Source: a bacterium
Lineage (GTDB): Bacteria; 4484-113; JAFGCY01
DNA length: 50,118 nt
NCBI GenBank assembly: GCA_016932385.1
Contig: JAFGCY010000010.1
Coordinates: forward strand, 1 to 50,118
Direction of reading: 5' to 3'
The position numbers and the translations under genes are program-made. Positions within the stretch are counted from its first letter, which is position 1. The number at the start of each line of letters is the position of its first letter. The notes under the pieces are model-generated. The model searched no databases. It was not told the origin of the DNA and saw only the letters and a program-made list of their open reading frames with translations. Below, one piece after another: positions 1 through 7,963 of the stretch.

Positions 1-50
1 CCCTGGGCCACGGCGGGCCGTAGTACCCTGGGCCACGGCGGGCCGTAGTG
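1..50. repeat. 25-bp tandem duplication
   Basis: Positions 1-25 and 26-50 are near-identical copies beginning CCCTGGGCCACGG and ending GGCCGTAGT. They lie in the non-coding stretch downstream of the PKD lipoprotein gene. The unit shares the GGCCGTAG word with the palindromes at 60-162 and 2598-2669. Confidence 0.85.
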
Positions 51-59
51 CGCCCGGCC

Positions 60-162
60 GTAGCGGTCCCGCCGATGGCGGGATCCCTGGCGCCGGATTG
101 ATCCCCGCCGCCGAATTGCTTTCCCGCCGGATTAATCCGGCGAACACGGAGGTCGCCGCTAC
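60..162. repeat. GTAGCGG-type intergenic palindrome
   Basis: The segment starts GTAGCGG and ends CCGCTAC. Inside are smaller hairpins, CCCGCC/GGCGGG and a GCCGGATTAATCCGGC palindrome. A close relative with the same order of words is at 37810-37881, and shorter relatives are at 23544-23572 and 46046-46106. It is a REP-like family with no coding content. Its position after the stop at 168 would allow a role in 3'-end folding, but no T-run is present. Confidence 0.7.
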
Positions 163-167
163 GTTTC

Positions 168-2534
168 CTACTCCGTGCTAACGCTCAACTGGTAGACGAT
201 GTTGGGTAGCGCGTAATCCTCCGCGGATTCCAGCCTGATCAGATACGGCTGGCTGTCCGCCGCCGTGACCACGTAGTCCAGGCTCGCGCTGCCCGTCGCC
301 GCGTCGCAACTGGCCAGCGCGGTTCCGTACGAGTTGCACAACACCAGCTCGAAGGTTTCGTCGACGGGCTCATAGCCGGCCGTGACGCTGAGAGTCAAGC
401 CGGGCACCAGCTCATCGGCCAGTTCAAACCAGTCAGCGAAGTGGCCGTTATAGCCTTTGTTATGGTAACCGGCCAGGCTGCCCAGGAAGCCGCTAACCGG
501 CAGCTCCGGCAGCAGCTGGGCCTGGTAGTCATAGTCGTTCCACTCGCGCTCGTTGTATTCATACGGCCAGACATAGATATACTTCAGCTTCATCAGGCGC
601 AAGCCCGTCTCGTCCGTGACGATGCAGCACGCGGTCCGCGTGCCGGCTGTTCGAAAAGTCATCGTGGTTTCGCTGGTATAGCCGTATTTCTCGAGCGGGT
701 AGTACCCGCTGTCCGACCAGCCGTAAGTCAGCGTTGCGCTGTCGGGATCGCTGGCGGTGGCCGACAGGTTGACCGTCAGCGGGGCCAAGCCGCAATCGAC
801 ATCGGCCTCGATTACGATGTCTGACGGCGGATATTTGTTAACGGCACTGAGGGAATAGTTATGCGCGCGGGTGCTGCACGCCATTACGCGCAGGAAATAC
901 TGGGCCGATTCCTCCGGCACGAAGGTGATGCTTTTCTGATCGGGATTGATCGCGGCCAGCTGCAAACGATCGAGCGAGAAGATCGCCAGCATGACGTTTT
1001 GGCCGTTGTCGCTCAGCAGGCCGTCGTAGAAATACTCGTCTGTGAAGGAACACGGCTGGCCGGCCTCGGCGTAGAACGTGAAGCAGTCGATCCAGTCACC
1101 GTCATAGGCCGGGCCGTAGTTGTCGTAATGGCTGACGCTGCCGGTATACCCGCTGAATGGAACAGCCGGTAGGGCATTGGCGCTATCCAGCGTCAGCTCG
1201 TCGTTGTCTTCGATCTCGTCAAAGCCCGAATCGCCGACCGTCACCGTGCAGGGCCCGGGGCTGACATAGGACACGCGCTCGCGATGGCCCAGGCCCAGCG
1301 TGTTGCCAACCCTGAGCAGCGGGTAATACACGCCGTCGCTGGCATAGGTATGCTCGACGATCGCCTCAGTGCCGCCGATGACGTCCCACAGCCCGTCGCC
1401 TTCGAAATCCCAGTCGTAGCGGACGATCGCGCCGCCGTCGTTCTCGTCATGGCTGGCGGATGCATCCAGCGTGACCTCCAACGGCGCGGAGCCCGCCTGG
1501 GGGCTAACACTGAACTCGGCGACCGGCGCCAGCGCATCGACCGCGGTGGTCACGTAGATCTCGTAGTCGGTGCGGTAGTGGAAGAGCCGCAGCAGGTAGG
1601 GCGCCTGGTCGGCCGCGTAGTCGATCCCGCGGGCGAAGGTCGGGCCGCTGCTCGCCAGGATGCCGCTGAATACCACGCCTTGGGCGTTGGTGATCAGCAT
1701 GCTGTCCTCCTCGCCGATCCCCGCGTTGCCGGTGGGATGGACGACCACGGTCAGCAGTTCGCCGTCGCCGGCCGTGAGTTCGAAGTAGTCCTCCCAGCCG
1801 CCGTCATAGCCGGAGCTGTCGGCGGCGCTGGTGCCGAGGCTGCCGCGAAAGGCGTAGACCGGCGCGGGGGGCAGCGGCTGCGCCTGATCCGCCGCGTTAT
1901 TGGGCTCGATCTCGTCGTAGAGCCCGGCCGATGAGAAGCCGAGGTTGCCGAGCCGCAGCTCACACGTCCCGAGCATGACCACGGCCACCAGACACAGGCC
2001 GTCCGCGCGCTGGTAGTTGCCGGTATCGGGCAGGTTGACGTACTCGTCGTGGTTGATCTGATGCCACTCCCAGCAGCCCGTGGCGAAATCGGACACGCCC
2101 AGGTACAGGCTGTACTGGTTCTCGGTACCGGCGGAGTAGTACCACTTGCCCCGAAAGGCCGCCGAGGCCAGGCCGGCCAGGTTGAAGCTGTAGATGCAAT
2201 AGGCGGGTTCGATCGCCGGACCGTCGCCGCTGGGCGCGAACGTCGCGATGGTGGCGCTAGAGGAGGCCAGCCCCTGATGGGGCAACTCCTGCTCGTAGTC
2301 CGTGCCCGTGCGCCAGCGGACCAGCTGGCTCGGCGCCTTGAGTGTGTCCGCCAGGTCGGCCAGCTCCGGCAGCGCGCCGGTGTCGGTGGCGCCCGTGGTG
2401 GGCTCAATCGTGACGGCGGGCTCATCGGCGTTGGCAGGACCGCCGCCGGATGCGCCGCCTCCGCAGGCGGTCAGAACGCAGCCGGCCGCGGCCAGTAGTG
2501 CGATGGTAAAAACCTCCCAGAATTTGCTGTACAT
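168..2534 (-). CDS. Secreted PKD/PPC-domain lipoprotein
   Basis: 788-residue predicted lipoprotein of the cell envelope. The N-terminus has a hydrophobic stretch and an LTAC lipobox (residues 21-24) followed by glycines. Three domains resembling bacterial pre-peptidase C-terminal (PPC) beta-sandwiches begin at acidic EPNN/EDND/EWNDYD words (about residues 206-335, 440-570 and 660-788). They alternate with two PKD-like domains (about 338-425 with DWDFEGDG, and 575-655). No catalytic domain is visible, so an adhesive or scaffolding surface role is an inference. GGGGTGACGT precedes the ATG at 2534. The gene appears to be monocistronic. Its neighbour, the SLH porin, is also an envelope protein on the same strand. 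Confidence 0.8.
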   Translation of the reverse strand: MYSKFWEVFTIALLAAAGCVLTACGGGASGGGPANADEPAVTIEPTTGATDTGALPELADLADTLKAPSQLVRWRTGTDYEQELPHQGLASSSATIATFAPSGDGPAIEPAYCIYSFNLAGLASAAFRGKWYYSAGTENQYSLYLGVSDFATGCWEWHQINHDEYVNLPDTGNYQRADGLCLVAVVMLGTCELRLGNLGFSSAGLYDEIEPNNAADQAQPLPPAPVYAFRGSLGTSAADSSGYDGGWEDYFELTAGDGELLTVVVHPTGNAGIGEEDSMLITNAQGVVFSGILASSGPTFARGIDYAADQAPYLLRLFHYRTDYEIYVTTAVDALAPVAEFSVSPQAGSAPLEVTLDASASHDENDGGAIVRYDWDFEGDGLWDVIGGTEAIVEHTYASDGVYYPLLRVGNTLGLGHRERVSYVSPGPCTVTVGDSGFDEIEDNDELTLDSANALPAVPFSGYTGSVSHYDNYGPAYDGDWIDCFTFYAEAGQPCSFTDEYFYDGLLSDNGQNVMLAIFSLDRLQLAAINPDQKSITFVPEESAQYFLRVMACSTRAHNYSLSAVNKYPPSDIVIEADVDCGLAPLTVNLSATASDPDSATLTYGWSDSGYYPLEKYGYTSETTMTFRTAGTRTACCIVTDETGLRLMKLKYIYVWPYEYNEREWNDYDYQAQLLPELPVSGFLGSLAGYHNKGYNGHFADWFELADELVPGLTLSVTAGYEPVDETFELVLCNSYGTALASCDAATGSASLDYVVTAADSQPYLIRLESAEDYALPNIVYQLSVSTE

Positions 2535-2597
2535 ACGTCACCCCAAATAATAAAACAATGACAATTAAGATTATAACGGGAGCACGGCTGGAAGGAC

Positions 2598-2669
2598 GGG
2601 TACTACGGCCGGCTCTGGCCGTAGGCATTGAAATGTCTGCAACCCCGTCATGGCGGGGTTGCAGTACCC
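2598..2669. repeat. Double hairpin with GGGTAC ends
   Basis: The element begins GGGTAC and ends GTACCC. It encloses two perfect stem-loops, CTACGGCC/GGCCGTAG (2603-2624) and TGCAACCCCG/CGGGGTTGCA (2638-2663). It lies in the gap 2535-2844 between two minus-strand envelope genes, upstream of the lipoprotein start. No gene was found in that gap. Confidence 0.75.
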
Positions 2670-2692
2670 AAAGGCCGGATGCCCGCGCGTTC

Positions 2693-2780
2693 AAGTGAAA
2701 ATAGAAAGTTAAAGTAATAAGTTCTTAATAGGGCGCAGCGAGTTCCCGGCGCTTTTACTTTCACTTTCTACTTTTACTTG
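2693..2780. repeat. Empty inverted heptad-array element
   Basis: A purine-rich array of AAAGT-type words (2693-2721) faces a pyrimidine-rich array (2752-2780) that is nearly its reverse complement. They are separated by 30 bp without coding capacity. It has the architecture of the elements at 13.6, 14.2 and 15.6 kb, here outside the phage block and 65 bp downstream of the porin stop codon. In RNA the arms would fold into a long hairpin. Confidence 0.8.
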
Positions 2781-2844
2781 CCGCGCCACGCGAGACGCTC
2801 GCGCAACCCATAAATTCTGGACGCAAGCGGGGACGCTCGCGCTA

Positions 2845-4551
2845 CTAGAAGTGGATCTTGAACTCGCCGCGGACCATGCCGATCGGGTCGTCGAGGCCGC
2901 TTCTCTCGCCCGCCGCGATCACGTCCAGGCCGAAGCTGGAGTTGTTGGTGAACGGGTAGCGCAGGTTCAGCTTGACCATGCCGGGCCGGTCGGTCGAGGC
3001 CGAGTCGATGCGCTGGCCGTTGTAGTAGCTCAGCGTCGTGTGCAGCGTGCTGCCGAGCTGGTGCTCGGCCTGCAGGCCGAAGCCGACGAAGTCGCTGGGG
3101 AAATAGTTGCGCCCCTCACGGCTGAGGTTGAAGGCGTCGTTGGCGTTGTTGACGGTGAAGTCCCACTCGCTGAAGGGGTCGTTGTCGACGTTGGCCAGCA
3201 CGGGCAGCGCCTCGATCTGCGCCAGATGCGCGAACGCGGCGCTGACGCGCGAGCGGTCGGTGGTGACCAGGTCCAGCTCGAAGATGAAGCTGTAGGGCGT
3301 CAGGCCCAGGTCGGAATCGGGGTTGAAGTTGCTGACGTTGTTGAGCACGTAGACCCACTCGCCGCGGAGGCCGGTCAGCACGCGGTCGCTGATCCACTCG
3401 GGCAGCTGGACGTTGCCGCTGACGCCGACGTACTGCTCGTTGCCGTAGCCGTTCAACGTGCCGTCCAGGCGGACGACGGTCTTGTAGTCGTGGCCGCGGA
3501 CCGTGCCCTCGCCGGTGTGGTACTCCAGGCCGGCCAGCATGAAGTCGTCGCCCTCGGCGGTCAGCGCGCTGGACTGGAAGGCCAGGCTCTCGGGATCGCT
3601 GAAAGCCGCGACGTTGGCGACGCTCTCCATCCGGTAGAGGCCGGCGTAAGCATCCATCTTGCGCCCGTACTTGGTGTCGAAGCGCACGCCGATGTTGGAG
3701 CGGTAGCCGTTGTCGCCGGCCAGGCCGAACTCGCCCTCGCTGAAATACTGGCGGCCGCCGGTGATCGTGACGCCCTCGCCCAGAAAGCGCGGTGCGTTGC
3801 ACCAGTAGTACTTGAAGTTGGCCTCGTCGATCACGAAGCTGGCCGCGTTGGCCGAGTTGCCGTGCGGCGGGTTGGGAACCGTGGTGTAGAGCGTCTCGTT
3901 GTTGGCGCCAGGGACCCAGGCCGTGCCCACCGGTCCTTCCATGTCGGCGGCGGTCAGGGTGAACTTGAAATCGAGGTTGGTCTCGGGCTGGAACTTGTAG
4001 GTCAGCTGCAGGTAGCTTTCGTAGCCCGGTTCGTTGGGCAGGTCCTCGCGGCCGGTGGCGAAGAAACCGCCGGTGCGGAAACGCGCCACGCCGGACAGGC
4101 CGGAATCCTTGATCAGCGCCTTGAGGTCGTCGACCTCGCCGCGCAGTCGGACCTGCTCGTCCTCGACGGCGGTGACCCGCGCGCCGAGATCGGAGAGCTC
4201 GTCGCGGAATTCCTCGGACAGGCGGTCGAGCCGCGCATAGACCTCGCTCATGTCGACGTCGGCGGCGGAGCCGGGCAGCGTGCCGGCATCGTACATCGCC
4301 TGCCAGTCCTGGATCTTGGTGAAGACACGGGCGATCACCATCGCCATTTCGTAACGCGTGAAGGCGCGGTCGCCGCGAAAGGTGCCGTCGGGGTAGCCCT
4401 CGACGAGGCCGGCATCCTGCAGGTAGTCGATTGCATCGTAGGCCCAATGGCCGGGATCGACGTCGGAGAACGTCGAGGCCAGGGCCGGGGCCGCCAGCCA
4501 CAGCGCCAGGAGCGCCGCCGCCATGCCCGCCTGCAGTTTGTTAATCGTCAT
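2845..4551 (-). CDS. SLH-domain outer-membrane porin
   Basis: 568 residues from the ATG at 4551, chosen because AGAGGAGC precedes it. The mature N-terminus follows a signal peptide (about residues 1-25, ending PALA). It opens directly into one SLH domain (about 26-80, FSDVDPGHWAYDAI and GYPDGTFRGDRAFTRYE), then a coiled coil (about 100-150), then a long beta-strand-rich region ending in phenylalanine, as in outer-membrane barrels. SLH-coil-barrel proteins of this plan tether the outer membrane to wall polymers in cyanobacteria, Deinococcus and Negativicutes. The same role here is inferred from architecture. Confidence 0.9.
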   Translation of the reverse strand: MTINKLQAGMAAALLALWLAAPALASTFSDVDPGHWAYDAIDYLQDAGLVEGYPDGTFRGDRAFTRYEMAMVIARVFTKIQDWQAMYDAGTLPGSAADVDMSEVYARLDRLSEEFRDELSDLGARVTAVEDEQVRLRGEVDDLKALIKDSGLSGVARFRTGGFFATGREDLPNEPGYESYLQLTYKFQPETNLDFKFTLTAADMEGPVGTAWVPGANNETLYTTVPNPPHGNSANAASFVIDEANFKYYWCNAPRFLGEGVTITGGRQYFSEGEFGLAGDNGYRSNIGVRFDTKYGRKMDAYAGLYRMESVANVAAFSDPESLAFQSSALTAEGDDFMLAGLEYHTGEGTVRGHDYKTVVRLDGTLNGYGNEQYVGVSGNVQLPEWISDRVLTGLRGEWVYVLNNVSNFNPDSDLGLTPYSFIFELDLVTTDRSRVSAAFAHLAQIEALPVLANVDNDPFSEWDFTVNNANDAFNLSREGRNYFPSDFVGFGLQAEHQLGSTLHTTLSYYNGQRIDSASTDRPGMVKLNLRYPFTNNSSFGLDVIAAGERSGLDDPIGMVRGEFKIHF

Positions 4552-4761
4552 GCTCCTCTTCCCCGGCGGCCTAAGCCGCCTTGTCAAGGTGGGGGAAGCG
4601 GGGATGGGAACAGGCCGGAGCGGTCACGCAGTATCCCTCGTTACCTGCGTCACCGGCCTCCTCCGGCCTACTCCGCCCTTCCGCCTTCCGTTCACCCACC
4701 GTCCACCGGACGCCTCACTGCCCGGCGAGCGGGTCCCTTGACGCGCAATCACCGGAACCGC

Positions 4762-5175
4762 CTACGCCTGCCCCTCGCTCCGCTGGCTCAGGTATCTAAG
4801 AGCCAGCACGCGCGCGGCGTAGTCGTCGACCGGCGACGGGTTGAATAATTGCACCAGGGTGAACTTGAACCGGCGAAAAAGGCTTCGGCCCGCTTCCTCT
4901 TCGCGCTTCAATTGCCAAGCGGCCACCGTGGAGGCGGTCTCATCGACCACCACGATTTCCGCACTGGGAAACAGACGTTTGGCCTGTGCCTCAATGTTCA
5001 CCCGGTTCGTCCCGTTGCCAATCACTACGGTCCGGACCACTGAAGGGTCAACCGACTCCGCCAGCCGGTCGGCCCCCCTGTCAAGGAACGTGATCCCCTG
5101 CGCTAGCGCTTGCCCCGCGCCGTCCACGATGGCCCAGCCAATCTTGTCCGTTCCGGGATCAATCGCGACTATCAC
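4762..5175 (-). CDS. RuvC/YqgF-fold nuclease-like protein
   Basis: 137 residues with an RNase H-like resolvase fold. The glycine-rich first strand reads VAIDPGTDKIGWAIVD, a middle acidic motif reads VVVDETAST (compare the DER/ST motif of YqgF), and the last helix has PVDDYAARVLALRYL. D19-, E- and DD-type carboxylates are therefore present. YqgF-family proteins process pre-16S rRNA and RuvC resolves Holliday junctions; which applies here is not clear. I chose the GTG at 5175 because the in-frame TTG at 5214 is itself the -35 box of a promoter, and family members usually begin just before the DPG strand. The gene lies 92 bp downstream of a secreted-protein gene. Confidence 0.75.
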   Translation of the reverse strand: MIVAIDPGTDKIGWAIVDGAGQALAQGITFLDRGADRLAESVDPSVVRTVVIGNGTNRVNIEAQAKRLFPSAEIVVVDETASTVAAWQLKREEEAGRSLFRRFKFTLVQLFNPSPVDDYAARVLALRYLSQRSEGQA

Positions 5176-5185
5176 AAGGACTCTG

Positions 5186-5214
5186 AATTTAGCATCTGCG
5201 CCCGGTAACGTCAA
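5186..5214 (-). promoter_or_regulatory. Promoter of RuvC-like gene
   Basis: On the minus strand, TTGACG (5214-5209), a 17-bp spacer and TAAATT (5191-5186) form a good sigma-70-type promoter. The predicted start of transcription falls within a few bases of the GTG at 5175, so the message would be nearly leaderless. Confidence 0.6.
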
Positions 5215-5267
5215 TCTGAAATAAGGTGTAAAAACCGTGAAGATTACGCGCTGCGGACGACCGCCAC

Positions 5268-6275
5268 CTAGTCCGCGTCGTCGGCCGCCGGCGGCAGCTG
5301 GCCCAGTTCCTCGGGCGTCGGGGGTTCTTCGACATGCAAGGCATAGACGACGCGTTCCTGGATTTCGGTCTGGCTGCTGAAGTGCTCGCTGTCGGCCGCG
5401 AAAACCGAGTTCGCCGGCATGGTCTCATAGCGCGTGAAATCGATGATCACGGCCTGGCCGGCCAGGTATTCCTCGGGCTGGAACGTCAGCGGAGTCGTCG
5501 TCAGATCGCTGCGGATCAGGAACGGCTGGTAGCCGTCGATGTAACGCCCGGGATCGACCAGGTGCGCCGTCCCGCCATCGGCGTCGCCGATGCGGACCTG
5601 GAAAAGGTAGCGCGGCGACTCCAGCTGCGGGTGGTAGTCCTGGCTTTCGAGCGCTTGCTCCATGCTGGCCATCAAGAAAAAGAAGTTCGTCATGTCCTGG
5701 CGCTTGTAGTAAACCGGGCCGAACTCCACCGGCGTGGTCGTGACGATAAACGGTTTCTCCGTGGCCAGGCAGAAGCGGCTGACCGGCTGGTTGTCCTGCG
5801 TGACCGCGAGCCCCAAGGGCTCGCCGAAGCCGACCTGCCCGCTGTACAACTCGCCGCGCAAGGTCAGGTCCAGCGTGTACGGCCCGGCGCTGCCGAAAAA
5901 TCCCGCCGGCACGTTGGAGGGCTCCTGGGGAAAGGGCGCGGTGCTGTCCTCGATGGCTTTGAACAGCAGGCTGGCGTGGGCGGCCTTGAACTGGCGCGGC
6001 TGGATACGGACATCGCGCGGCGGCAACGTGACCGTGGCGCCGGCGGAATCGGTGATGCTGAGCAGCGCCAGCTCAATGCCGCTCAGCTCGGCCTCCGTCG
6101 GGGCGCTGACGCTGACCTGGAGCCGGATCTGGTGCCGAAGCGAATAGTCGTTCACGTTCAGGCGCAGTACCGTGCATTCTAAGCGTACATGCCGGGCCTC
6201 AGGCACCGCCAGGGCCTGAAGGGGAACCGCCAGCGCCGTGAGCAGCCCGTAAATCAGAAACCAAGTGAACCGCAT
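5268..6275 (-). CDS. Secreted protein of unknown function
   Basis: 335 residues from the ATG at 6275, which has CGGAGGATTGGC in front. The ATG six codons upstream lacks such a site. A signal peptide (MRFTWFLIYGLLTALAVPLQALA) is followed by a soluble, strand-rich body with no motif I recognise. The gene lies 32 bp after a holin-like gene on the same strand and could be the last gene of the phage late transcript or an ordinary host gene. I cannot assign a function. Confidence 0.7.
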   Translation of the reverse strand: MRFTWFLIYGLLTALAVPLQALAVPEARHVRLECTVLRLNVNDYSLRHQIRLQVSVSAPTEAELSGIELALLSITDSAGATVTLPPRDVRIQPRQFKAAHASLLFKAIEDSTAPFPQEPSNVPAGFFGSAGPYTLDLTLRGELYSGQVGFGEPLGLAVTQDNQPVSRFCLATEKPFIVTTTPVEFGPVYYKRQDMTNFFFLMASMEQALESQDYHPQLESPRYLFQVRIGDADGGTAHLVDPGRYIDGYQPFLIRSDLTTTPLTFQPEEYLAGQAVIIDFTRYETMPANSVFAADSEHFSSQTEIQERVVYALHVEEPPTPEELGQLPPAADDAD

Positions 6276-6307
6276 GCCAATCCTCCGCGGCAAGTATAGC
6301 AGTCTGG

Positions 6308-6661
6308 CTATTGCCGCGGAGATGCCGGCCGTTCGTTGGATCCGCCGCTAAGTCCATTCAAGGCTGAAAGGCGGATACTGTCGGCGATCTGCTCGGCTTC
6401 CTCGCGCCCCAGACCTCCGCGGATCAGGCTTTGCACCAAGAGCGCTTGGCTGTTGAACTGGACGACGCGTGTGTTGCGCTCCACGGCGCCTGCCAAACGG
6501 GCGTTGTTGCGCTCGTGCAGCGCGAGGAGCTGTTCCAGGTCGGCGCGCTGCTGGCGCTGGTATTCCGGCAGATACAGCCGCACCAGCCAGTACATTACGG
6601 CGAAAAGCAGTCCGCCCATTACTCCGTATTGCGCGATCAGCTCAGCAAGATTTAGTTCCAT
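6308..6661 (-). CDS. Small membrane protein, holin-like
   Basis: 117 residues. One N-terminal transmembrane helix (about 10-28, YGVMGGLLFAVMYWLVRLYL) is followed by a charged amphipathic helix rich in Q, R and E. This layout resembles BhlA/haemolysin-XhlA-type phage holins. The position just after the fiber gene fits a lysis role, but no endolysin gene is next to it. AAAGGAAA precedes the ATG. The holin call is an inference. Confidence 0.5.
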   Translation of the reverse strand: MELNLAELIAQYGVMGGLLFAVMYWLVRLYLPEYQRQQRADLEQLLALHERNNARLAGAVERNTRVVQFNSQALLVQSLIRGGLGREEAEQIADSIRLSALNGLSGGSNERPASPRQ

Positions 6662-6705
6662 ATTGAGTTTCCTTTAGTAGGTATCTTCTACGAAGATCAG
6701 GTTGT

Positions 6706-7914
6706 TTAATACACCCACTGTTCAATACTAATCCACTCGATATCAAGAAACACGTTATCTGACGTTTCTGAATTCAACGTTCTTCCCCTGGCCCAGATTC
6801 CGGCCCGCAGCGACGACTGCCATGTTGCTGCATTTATCCAGTGTACCTCTGGGAGGTATAATACAAGCCAATTATTTGCTATTACTTCTGTTACTACATC
6901 GTTCAATAATCTATTATTAGATAGATCATTTACGAACAAGTATATGGCGTCAAAATGATCCGGATCACTGACGCGCAGCCGGGCCGAGATGATAATGCGA
7001 CAATTGTTGTCTCGGTTTGATCCATCGCCGTACTTGCGAAACGGTACTCCGACACTCACTTGCGATTGCGTTACGCTCAAGGGATCACCGGAGGCGCTGG
7101 CCTGCCACGACCAACGACCATAGCAGGAACTCACGTCGCCCGTGCTGAAATCGCAGCTGTACGCCCGCGTAGCCGCTACCGTCGCTGCCGTCGCCGTGTC
7201 CGGATAGGCCGCCGCGTCCCAGGTTTCCTCGTGCCCACCGCCCGCGATCAGCGCGCCCCAGGCCACCTGCTTGTGTTGAACACCCAGGTCGTGCCGCCGA
7301 TTGCTGCTGTCCAGTACATACGGCCGGCCGGCCGTGGAGACGTACCAGCGACCATAACCAGCCGGGGCCGCGTCGACGTTTGCTTCATTCATTTGCGCCG
7401 TGTCGATTACACCATCGCTAAGCAACCCGAGCTGGCTAGTGCCGGTTGCTTTAACAGCGTAACCCGCCGTCGCTTCGGCCCAAATCGCCGGGTTGTTCTC
7501 ACCACTGGCGCTGACTTGCAGCGTGCCATCCTCGTGCGCACCGTTCAGTTCGACGCGATCGCCGCTGGCCTGTGGACTCAGCGTCGTTGAACTGCGTTGC
7601 CAGAGCGGTTCCGCGGTATCGACCGTGAAATGCGGAGCGGTCGCGGCTTGGGTGATACTGGTTCCGCCTGTGCCGGTGATCTCAATCGCGCCGCTGAGTG
7701 CCGTGGCTGCGCCGCTTTTCTTCAACGATGTCACGAGTGTTTCCGGATAGGCCGGTAAGTCACCGCCGACCGGCGCCGTGCCGCCCAGCGGCGTCACAGC
7801 CGCCGCCCCCAGGCTGTCGCGCCGGTCGATTGCCCGGGCCGATCGCGACCGCCGCTCATCCACCGCAATGCCCAGATCGGGTCGGCCGCGAATCCGACGC
7901 TTACTTGCTGTCAT
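6706..7914 (-). CDS. Phage tail fiber-like protein
   Basis: 402 residues. The N-terminus is basic and repetitive (RRIRGRPDLGIAVDERRSRSARAID). The middle has short Gly/Thr/Ser-rich strands typical of trimeric fibers (GAIEITGTGGTSITQAATAP, DRVELNGAHEDGTLQVSASG). The C-terminal part resembles a compact beta-sandwich tip. AAAGGAGAAAT gives a strong ribosome site. It follows the tail hub gene, where phages place receptor-binding proteins. The last third (about 6706-7050) is clearly more AT-rich than the rest of the gene, as expected for an exchanged tip domain. Confidence 0.6.
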   Translation of the reverse strand: MTASKRRIRGRPDLGIAVDERRSRSARAIDRRDSLGAAAVTPLGGTAPVGGDLPAYPETLVTSLKKSGAATALSGAIEITGTGGTSITQAATAPHFTVDTAEPLWQRSSTTLSPQASGDRVELNGAHEDGTLQVSASGENNPAIWAEATAGYAVKATGTSQLGLLSDGVIDTAQMNEANVDAAPAGYGRWYVSTAGRPYVLDSSNRRHDLGVQHKQVAWGALIAGGGHEETWDAAAYPDTATAATVAATRAYSCDFSTGDVSSCYGRWSWQASASGDPLSVTQSQVSVGVPFRKYGDGSNRDNNCRIIISARLRVSDPDHFDAIYLFVNDLSNNRLLNDVVTEVIANNWLVLYLPEVHWINAATWQSSLRAGIWARGRTLNSETSDNVFLDIEWISIEQWVY

Positions 7915-7963
7915 TCTATTTCTCCTTTATTTCTCTTTGTGGTTGCTAGCCGACTTTGCCCAG

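Noticed and set aside
2851..4848. Long open frame antisense to the SLH porin
   Set aside because: The minus frame encodes a recognisable signal peptide, SLH domain and barrel; the plus frame is low-complexity V/A/G/E-rich, typical of a GC-rich shadow.
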